A stretch of 57,363 nt of DNA from JAICYJ01 sp045806525 (lineage in GTDB: Bacteria > Actinomycetota > Thermoleophilia > Gaiellales > JAICJC01), in NCBI GenBank assembly GCA_045806525.1, contig JBJMJD010000022.1, positions 1 through 57,363 of the forward strand. The letters run 5' to 3'. Under the pieces are notes generated by a model. The model saw only the letters and a list, made by a program, of their open reading frames with translations. It was not told where the DNA came from and did not search any database. The translations under genes and the position numbers were made by a program. Shown here piece after piece: positions 51,830 to 57,363 of the stretch (position 1 is the first letter of the stretch; each line of letters begins with the position of its first letter).

Positions 51830-54103
51830 TTGGCCACAGCAGAGAAGCCGTTCATCCGGCAGGACGGCAAGGACAAGGTGACCGGTCTTGGGCGCTACAC
51901 CGCCGACCTGGACATGACCGGCATGCTCCAGGCCAAGTTCCGCTACGCCGATCACGCCCACGCCCGCATCACGCGCATCGACACCTCCAGGGCCAGGGAG
52001 CTGCCGGGGGTGTTCGCCGTGATCACGCACGAGGACGTGCCCGACGTCCGCTACGGGCCGTTCGTCCAGGACCGGCGGCTGTTCGCCAAGCACAAGGTGC
52101 GCTACGAGGGCGAGCTGGTCGCGGCGGTGGCGGCGCTGACGACGGAGATCGCCCAGCGCGCCGTGGAGCTGATCGAGGTCGACTACGAGCCGCTCGAGGT
52201 CGTCAGCGACGTCGAGGCCGCCCTGCGGCCTGGGGCGCCACTGCTGCACGAGGACTGGGCCGCGTACGGAGCCTCCGAGGATGTCGTCCGCGACGGCAAC
52301 GACTGCTCGCGCTCGACGATCCTCAAGGGCGATCCCGACAAGGGCATGGCCGAGGCGGACATCGTCGTCAAGGAGCGCTACGTCGCCGACATGTCGCACG
52401 CCGTGCCGATCGAGCCGCATGCGGTGGTGGCGCAGTGGCAGGGCGACCGGGTCACGATCTGGTCATCGACGCAGGTGCCGTTCATCGCCCGAAGCGGCGT
52501 CGCCACCACCCTGGAGCTGCCCGAGGCGCACGTCCGGATCGTGGTGCCGCATCTGGGCGGCGGGTTCGGCGGCAAGTGCGAGTTTCACTACGAGGCGCAG
52601 GTGGCGGCGCTGGCCCGCGTCGCCCAGCGCCCGGTGCGCCTGGTGTTCTCGCGCCGCGAGGAGTTCCTCGCGCCCGATCACCGCCGCGAGGGACAGGTGC
52701 TCGAGCTGGAGACCGGCGTGCGAAGTGACGGCAGCATCGTTGCCCGCCGCGGCCGCCTGATCCTGGACAACGGCGCCTACAGCGCCGATGCGCCGTTCTT
52801 CCCGCAGCTGGCAGCGATGATGGCCGCCGGTCCCTACAAGATCGAGAACGTCTTCGTCGACGCCAGCCTGGCCTACACGAACACCACGCCCTCCGGCTCG
52901 GTGCGCGCCCCCACCGCACCTCAGGCCTGCTGGGCACTCGAGCAACACATGGACTCGGTGGCCGGCCGGCTGGGCATGGACCCCGTCGAGTTCCGCCGCC
53001 GCAACATCGTCAAGAACGGCGACGAGGGGCCCACCCGGCAGGTGTTCGAAGACATCGGCGCCGCGGAGACGCTGGAGCGGGCGGTCGAGCTGATCGGCTA
53101 CGGCAAGGAGCTGCCCGAGGACGAGGCGATCGGGGTCGCCGTCGGCTGGTGGCCGTCGTTCGGCATCGCCTCCGGCGCCTACGTGAAGATCAACGGCGAC
53201 GGTTCGGCCACCATCATCACCGGCGCCCAGGAGTGTGGCACCGGTGCCGTGATGGCGTTGCCGCTGCTGGCGGCAGAGATCCTGGGCATGGAGCCGGAGA
53301 GCTTCTCGCTGCTGTACCAGGACACCGACGCCGGCCCGTTCGACTCCGGCGCATCCGGCTCGCAGACCACCTTCAATAACGGCCGTGCGGTGATGGCGGC
53401 GGCGAACGATGTGCGAGAGCAGCTGCTTGATCTGGCGGCCGAACAGCTGGAGGCCAACCGCGACGACCTGGAGCTGAAGGACGGCGCGGTCTCGGTGAAG
53501 GGGTCGCCCACCAAGTCGGTCACCATCCCTGAGCTGGCCGAGGCCGCACACGGCAGCACCCTGCTGCTCGGTCGCGGCGCCGACGCGGTGCCGGAGATGC
53601 CCGCGTCGGATGCGGCCGGCTGCACCGGCCGGCTGGGGTTGGAATCGTTCCTCGCACCCACCTTCATCACGCATGCGGTGCGCTGCAAGGTCGATCGCGA
53701 GACAGGCGTCGTGCGGGTGCTGGAGGTGGCCGCAGTGCACGAGTCGGGACGCGTGCTGAACCCGATCGGCGCCAACGGCCAGGTCGAGGGCGGCGTCGTC
53801 ATGGGCATCGGCATGGCCACCCTCGAGGGCTCGTTGCTCGGCGAGGACGCACGCCAGCTGAACCCGCACCTGCTCGACTACAAGCTGCAGACTGCGAGCG
53901 ACTCACCGCCGATCCACATCGACTGGGTGGACTCTCCGACCAAGCCCGGTGCCGGGGGCCCGAAGGGCTCCAAGGGCATCGGCGAGCCGCCCTGCGTGCC
54001 CACCCCGGGCGCGATCGCCAACGCGATCGCGCAGGTCACCGGCGCGCGCGTACACGAGCTGCCCATGACCCCGGCGCGGGTGTGGGAGGCGATGCAGCGA
54101 TGA
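51830..54103 (+). CDS. Molybdenum hydroxylase large subunit (xanthine dehydrogenase/CoxL family)
   Basis: 757 residues. The two Mo-subunit domains are clear: GLGRYTADLDMTGML and HAHARITRID at the start, HLGGGFGGKCEFHYEA, the substrate/cofactor loop GSVRAPTAPQACWALE, and the C-terminal catalytic glutamate in KGIGEPPCVPT. CoxL of true CO dehydrogenase carries a Cys in its active-site loop. None is present here, so a xanthine-, purine- or aromatic-type hydroxylase is likelier. The start is TTG, 6 nt after AAGGAG. The earlier TTG overlaps that site. First gene of a three-gene operon. Confidence 0.92.
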   Translation: MATAEKPFIRQDGKDKVTGLGRYTADLDMTGMLQAKFRYADHAHARITRIDTSRARELPGVFAVITHEDVPDVRYGPFVQDRRLFAKHKVRYEGELVAAVAALTTEIAQRAVELIEVDYEPLEVVSDVEAALRPGAPLLHEDWAAYGASEDVVRDGNDCSRSTILKGDPDKGMAEADIVVKERYVADMSHAVPIEPHAVVAQWQGDRVTIWSSTQVPFIARSGVATTLELPEAHVRIVVPHLGGGFGGKCEFHYEAQVAALARVAQRPVRLVFSRREEFLAPDHRREGQVLELETGVRSDGSIVARRGRLILDNGAYSADAPFFPQLAAMMAAGPYKIENVFVDASLAYTNTTPSGSVRAPTAPQACWALEQHMDSVAGRLGMDPVEFRRRNIVKNGDEGPTRQVFEDIGAAETLERAVELIGYGKELPEDEAIGVAVGWWPSFGIASGAYVKINGDGSATIITGAQECGTGAVMALPLLAAEILGMEPESFSLLYQDTDAGPFDSGASGSQTTFNNGRAVMAAANDVREQLLDLAAEQLEANRDDLELKDGAVSVKGSPTKSVTIPELAEAAHGSTLLLGRGADAVPEMPASDAAGCTGRLGLESFLAPTFITHAVRCKVDRETGVVRVLEVAAVHESGRVLNPIGANGQVEGGVVMGIGMATLEGSLLGEDARQLNPHLLDYKLQTASDSPPIHIDWVDSPTKPGAGGPKGSKGIGEPPCVPTPGAIANAIAQVTGARVHELPMTPARVWEAMQR

Positions 54104-55017
54104 GCGCGCAGAGCTACACGGCCGCCGGCTCGGTCGACGAGGCGCTGGAGGCGATGGCCTCCGGGGCACGGCCGGTCGCCGGCGGCACCGACCTGGTGGT
54201 CGGAGCCCGCAGCGGCAAGGCCCCGTTGCCGGACGCCCTGGTGGCCATCCACGGCGTGTCGGAGCTGCGCGGAATCCGGGAGCAGGACGGCGGCCTGGTG
54301 CTGGGCGCGCTTGCCACGCACGCCGACATCGTCGCCTCGAGCACCGCCTGCGAGCTGTACACCGCGCTGGCGGACGCATCAGCGATCGTGGGCAGCCATG
54401 CCACCCGCAATGCCGGCACCATCGGCGGCAACGTCATGAACGCCTCGCCGGCGATGGAGACCGGCGGCCCGCTGATCTGCTTCGACGCGGTCGCCACGCT
54501 GCGCTCGGCGTCGGGCACCCGCCGGGTGGCGCTGGCCGACCTGTTCGCCGGCCCCGGCCACACGGTGGCCGAGCCCGGCGAACTGCTGACCGAACTCGCG
54601 ATGCCCGCCCCGAAGAACGGAACCGGCAGCTGCTACGCGCGGCTCGAGTACCGACGCCAGATGGAGATCGCGATCGTCGGCGCAACCGCCGTGGTCACGC
54701 TCGACGGCGGCACCATCCGCGATGCCCGCATCGCCATCACCGCTCTGGCGCCCACCATCCACCGCGTGGCCGAGGCCGAGCAGGCGCTCAACGGCAGCGA
54801 CGGCTCGGATGCCGCGGTGCAGGCTGCGGCGGATGCGGCGGCGGGCGCGTCGCGGCCCATCTCCGACGTGCGCGGTTCGGCCGACTACCGGCGGGCGATG
54901 GCCGCCGTGCTCACCCGGCGCGCGATCGGCACCGCGATCGCCCGTGCCCGCGGCGGGCGGTTCCCGATCCCAGCCAGCCCCGCCCTCCACGGTGGGGTCA
55001 ACGGAGGAGCAGCATGA
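54100..55017 (+). CDS. Molybdenum hydroxylase FAD subunit
   Basis: 305 residues with the FAD_binding_5/CO_deh_flav_C layout: ARPVAGGTDLVVGAR (pyrophosphate loop), HATRNAGTIGGNVMNAS and the C-terminal SRPISDVRGSADYRRAM. It passes electrons from the Fe-S subunit to an acceptor. The ATG overlaps the large-subunit stop (ATGA). Confidence 0.93.
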   Translation: MSAQSYTAAGSVDEALEAMASGARPVAGGTDLVVGARSGKAPLPDALVAIHGVSELRGIREQDGGLVLGALATHADIVASSTACELYTALADASAIVGSHATRNAGTIGGNVMNASPAMETGGPLICFDAVATLRSASGTRRVALADLFAGPGHTVAEPGELLTELAMPAPKNGTGSCYARLEYRRQMEIAIVGATAVVTLDGGTIRDARIAITALAPTIHRVAEAEQALNGSDGSDAAVQAAADAAAGASRPISDVRGSADYRRAMAAVLTRRAIGTAIARARGGRFPIPASPALHGGVNGGAA

Positions 55018-55481
55018 GGTACGACGCAACCCTGAACGTGAACGGCCGCGCCTACCCGGTCGCGATCGAGCCCGGCCGCACCCTGCTGTCGGTGCTGCGC
55101 AGCGAGGTCGGGCTGACCGGCGCCAAGGAGGGCTGTGACGACTCCGAGTGCGGCGCCTGCATGGTGCTGCTGGACGGCCAGCCGGTCAACTCCTGCTCGT
55201 ACCTGGCGCTGCAGGCCGACGGTCGCGAGGTCGTCACCATCGAGGGCCTGGCCGGCGAGGACGGTCAGCTGCACCCGCTGCAGCAGGCGTTCCTCGACCA
55301 GGGCGGCGTCCAGTGCGGATTCTGCACCCCCGGCATGCTGATCTCGGCAACGGCGCTGCTCGACCGCAACCCGTCGCCCGACGAGGACGAGATCCGGCTG
55401 GCGCTTTCGGGCAACCTCTGCCGCTGCACCGGCTACTCGGGCATCGTGCGCGCGGTGCAGGCGGCGGCCGGGCAGATCTGA
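55014..55481 (+). CDS. Molybdenum hydroxylase 2Fe-2S subunit
   Basis: 155 residues with both clusters: plant-type ligands in EGCDDSECGACMV...NSC and the second cluster in CGFCTPG and CRCTGY. It relays electrons from the molybdenum centre to the FAD subunit. ATGA overlap with the FAD subunit. No maturation factor (XdhC/CoxF type) lies in the window. Confidence 0.95.
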   Translation: MRYDATLNVNGRAYPVAIEPGRTLLSVLRSEVGLTGAKEGCDDSECGACMVLLDGQPVNSCSYLALQADGREVVTIEGLAGEDGQLHPLQQAFLDQGGVQCGFCTPGMLISATALLDRNPSPDEDEIRLALSGNLCRCTGYSGIVRAVQAAAGQI

Positions 55482-55483
55482 CG

Positions 55484-56560
55484 CTACGTCCGGTGGCCGC
55501 GCGCAGCCACCGGCCAGACCGCCTCGACCCGCCCGTCGCGCACCGCGAACAGCTGGTCGCTGAGGTTGACCGTGGTGCAGACGTGCGCCGGGTGAAACGC
55601 GATCCGCTCGCCCACCGCCACCGGCCGTGAGCTGCGCCCGACGCCGTGCTCCTCGGTCAACCCGTCCAGCACGATCGACCCGTCCACGCTGCGGGCGACC
55701 ATGCGGCCGCCGTCGTCGAGCACGACGTCGCCGGAGAACGTCTTCGACCCGCCGTCCACGGTCACCCGCCCCTCGCGGTTGCTGCTGACGACCGTAGTCA
55801 GGATCGAGAGCGCCACATCCTGCGGCTGGGCCGACAAGTTCGCCAGCTGCATCAGGTCGTTGAACACGTACGTGCCGGCGCGCACCTCGGTCACCCCAGG
55901 CACCGCGGCAACCGCCCGGCCCGTGGGCGTGCTGCCGGCCGCCGCCTCGTCCAGCCCCAGCCGCCGGGCGGCCGCCACCACCGTCTCGCCCTCCTCGCGG
56001 CCGGACGCGGCCGCGTCGCCGTCGCCACCCGCATAGCCGATGCTCCGGTAGCTGGTGATGCCTCGCAGGCGCAGGCCCGGCAGGTCGCGCACCCGGTCGG
56101 CCAGCGCGTCGACCAGCGCAGGCTCGCCGGCGGGCACACCGCAGCGACCGAGGCCCGTGTCGAGGTCGACGAAGACGCCCAGCTCGGCGCCCTCGGCCAC
56201 GGCCGCGCTCGACAGCCGCTGGGCGGCCGCGTGGTTCTCGACGTTCACCCCGATACGCGCCCGCCCGGCCAGGCGCGCCAGCCGCGCACAGGCCTGCTCC
56301 GCCACCACCGGATAGGCGACGACCACGTCGTCGAAGCCGGCCTCGACGTACAGCTCCGCCTCCGAGACCTTGGCCGTCGTGACGCCGGCGGCGCCGGCCG
56401 CGAGCTGCATCCGGGCGATCTCCAGCGTCTTGTGGGTCTTGATGTGCGGCCGAAAACGGACCCCGTGGACGTCCACCGCCTCCTGCCAGCTGCGCAGATT
56501 TCGCTCGAGACGGTCCAGATCGACCACCAGACACGGCGTCTGCAGCTGATCGGGCGTCAT
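55484..56560 (-). CDS. D-threonine aldolase/D-serine dehydratase family PLP enzyme
   Basis: 358 residues of fold-type III (alanine racemase-like) enzymes. PLP Lys is in RPHIKTHKT. The metal site appears in the C-terminal FHPAHVCTTVN (His-x-Cys), typical of DSD1-type D-serine dehydratase and D-threonine aldolase, which cleave or deaminate D-beta-hydroxy amino acids. TAGGGT lies 6 nt before the ATG. Convergent with the Mo hydroxylase operon, 2 nt from its stop. Confidence 0.88.
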   Translation of the reverse strand: MTPDQLQTPCLVVDLDRLERNLRSWQEAVDVHGVRFRPHIKTHKTLEIARMQLAAGAAGVTTAKVSEAELYVEAGFDDVVVAYPVVAEQACARLARLAGRARIGVNVENHAAAQRLSSAAVAEGAELGVFVDLDTGLGRCGVPAGEPALVDALADRVRDLPGLRLRGITSYRSIGYAGGDGDAAASGREEGETVVAAARRLGLDEAAAGSTPTGRAVAAVPGVTEVRAGTYVFNDLMQLANLSAQPQDVALSILTTVVSSNREGRVTVDGGSKTFSGDVVLDDGGRMVARSVDGSIVLDGLTEEHGVGRSSRPVAVGERIAFHPAHVCTTVNLSDQLFAVRDGRVEAVWPVAARGHRT

Positions 56561-56610
56561 CCATCAACCCTACAGGCACCCTTCGGCAGCGCCGATAGAT
56601 AGCCGCTCAG

Positions 56611-57363
56611 ATGCTGGTACGACGCTTCCTCATCATGTTGGTGATCGGCGGCCTGCTCGCAGGTGCCTCGGCGGCCGGTTACTACGTGGGCGGAAACGGG
56701 CAGACGGCAGCCCAGCGGGCGTCGATCGTGCGACAGGTCGGCCACCGGCTGGACCACAGGGACGCGGCCGGGGCGCGGCTCGTGCTGGCGCAGGCGTTCG
56801 ACTCCGGCGCGATCACGGGCGCCGAGCTGCGGGCGCGGGACGGACATCCCATACGTGTCGGCGATGTCTCCGGCTCGGCCGGCTCGATACCGCTTCCCCG
56901 CGGTGCGACGCTGCGGCTGAGCACGAAGCCGCCGCTTTCCGGCCTCGCTCACCTCGAGGTGGTGATCGCCGGCCTGCTGCTGGCGGTGGCCGCCGCGGCC
57001 GCCATGGCGATCGCAATCGCCCACGTGCTCCCGCATCTGGGCCGCCCGCAGCTGCCGGCCCGTACGACCAGGAAGCCGCCGCGCCGCCAGCCGGCCACGC
57101 CCGCGCTCGACACCGAGTACCTGGCGCGCCACGACGCGCTCACCGGGCTGCCCAACCGGGTGCTGCTGCGCGAGGAGGCGCAGCGCCGGATCATGCGCCT
57201 GAAGGGCGACGCGATGGCGCTGATCCTGATGGACCTGAACGAGTACAAGGAGGCGAACGACACCCTCGGGCACTTCGCCGGCGACCAGCTGCTGCGCCAG
57301 GTCGGCGAGCGTCTGGCCGGGTTCACCACCGAGAGCACGCTGGTGACCCGGCTGGGGGGCGAC
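56611..57363 (+). CDS. Membrane diguanylate cyclase, cut off by the window end
   Basis: 251 codons are visible. Two transmembrane helices (near residues 5-27 and 117-140) enclose a small extracellular sensor of about 90 residues. A GGDEF domain follows with HDALTGLPNRVLL, MDLNEYKEANDTLGHFAGD and ends at RLGGD, exactly at the catalytic motif. Sensor ligand unknown. Second c-di-GMP protein of the window. Confidence 0.9.
   Translation, partial: MLVRRFLIMLVIGGLLAGASAAGYYVGGNGQTAAQRASIVRQVGHRLDHRDAAGARLVLAQAFDSGAITGAELRARDGHPIRVGDVSGSAGSIPLPRGATLRLSTKPPLSGLAHLEVVIAGLLLAVAAAAAMAIAIAHVLPHLGRPQLPARTTRKPPRRQPATPALDTEYLARHDALTGLPNRVLLREEAQRRIMRLKGDAMALILMDLNEYKEANDTLGHFAGDQLLRQVGERLAGFTTESTLVTRLGGD

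Noticed and set aside
57320..57363. Degenerate GGDEF lacking its last residues
   Set aside because: The frame simply leaves the window after GGD, so the missing residues reflect the edge and not loss of function.

Overview
The window is about 57 kb of very GC-rich DNA, densely packed with genes on both strands. The content fits a high-GC Actinomycetota, and I infer a soil Thermoleophilia/Solirubrobacterales-type lineage from the F420-type luciferase-like oxidoreductase, the Rpf-like wall enzyme, DUF2277, many DHA/EntS-type exporters and many leaderless genes. That placement is inference only. I see no tRNA, rRNA, CRISPR array, transposase or phage gene. The window looks like ordinary chromosome. 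It starts inside an M14 peptidase gene, at a suspicious inverted junction, and ends inside a GGDEF gene.

Layout. 1-5.8 kb: M14 peptidase tail, lon, and a divergent marR-ABC exporter operon followed by a DUF4395-thioredoxin fusion. 5.8-10.5 kb: two membrane proteins, then a reverse-transsulfuration pair (cystathionine beta-synthase and a gamma-family lyase/synthase) around an AlkX-like DNA glycosylase. 10.5-15.9 kb: a membrane protein, an APC permease, adenine deaminase flanked by two copies of a 181-bp structured non-coding repeat, and an Nfu-like Fe-S protein. 15.9-21.8 kb: a GAF-PAS-PAS-GGDEF-EAL protein, a secreted Rpf-like transglycosylase with a probable CTG start, rsgA and an amine oxidase. 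22-28.2 kb: a flavoprotein disulfide-reductase homologue, a trimethylamine-dehydrogenase-like protein fused to an ETF-alpha FAD domain, two thioredoxin-fold proteins and an MFS exporter. 28.2-32.6 kb: TetR/DHA2 exporter, glycerol kinase, PGRP-type amidase lipoprotein. 32.6-41.7 kb: PAP2-flippase fusion, a gene remnant, more MFS proteins, a YgjP protease, a cNMP-CBS-DUF294 protein with a DEDDh exonuclease, and an HD phosphohydrolase. 42-44.7 kb: a cobalt-type nitrile hydratase operon (beta-alpha-activator) and an MBL hydrolase. 44.8-46 kb: msrA and a peroxiredoxin whose peroxidatic cysteine codon is an in-frame TGA followed by a SECIS-like hairpin, so a likely selenoprotein. 46-51.7 kb: LLM oxidoreductase, YbjN protein, racemase-like protein, GcvT-like protein and a propeller-like membrane protein. 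51.8-55.5 kb: a molybdenum hydroxylase operon (Mo, FAD and 2Fe-2S subunits). 55.5-57.4 kb: a D-threonine-aldolase family enzyme and a truncated diguanylate cyclase.

Shared themes are redox and thiol chemistry (Sec-peroxiredoxin, MsrA, thioredoxin-fold proteins, flavoproteins), catabolism of amines, nitriles and purines, and export. A window-wide pattern is a TANNNT box 6-11 nt upstream of about 20 start codons. This implies that leaderless transcripts are the norm here, and it decides several starts. The strongest leads are the Sec-peroxiredoxin, the dehydrogenase-ETF fusion and the duplicated structured element around adenine deaminase.
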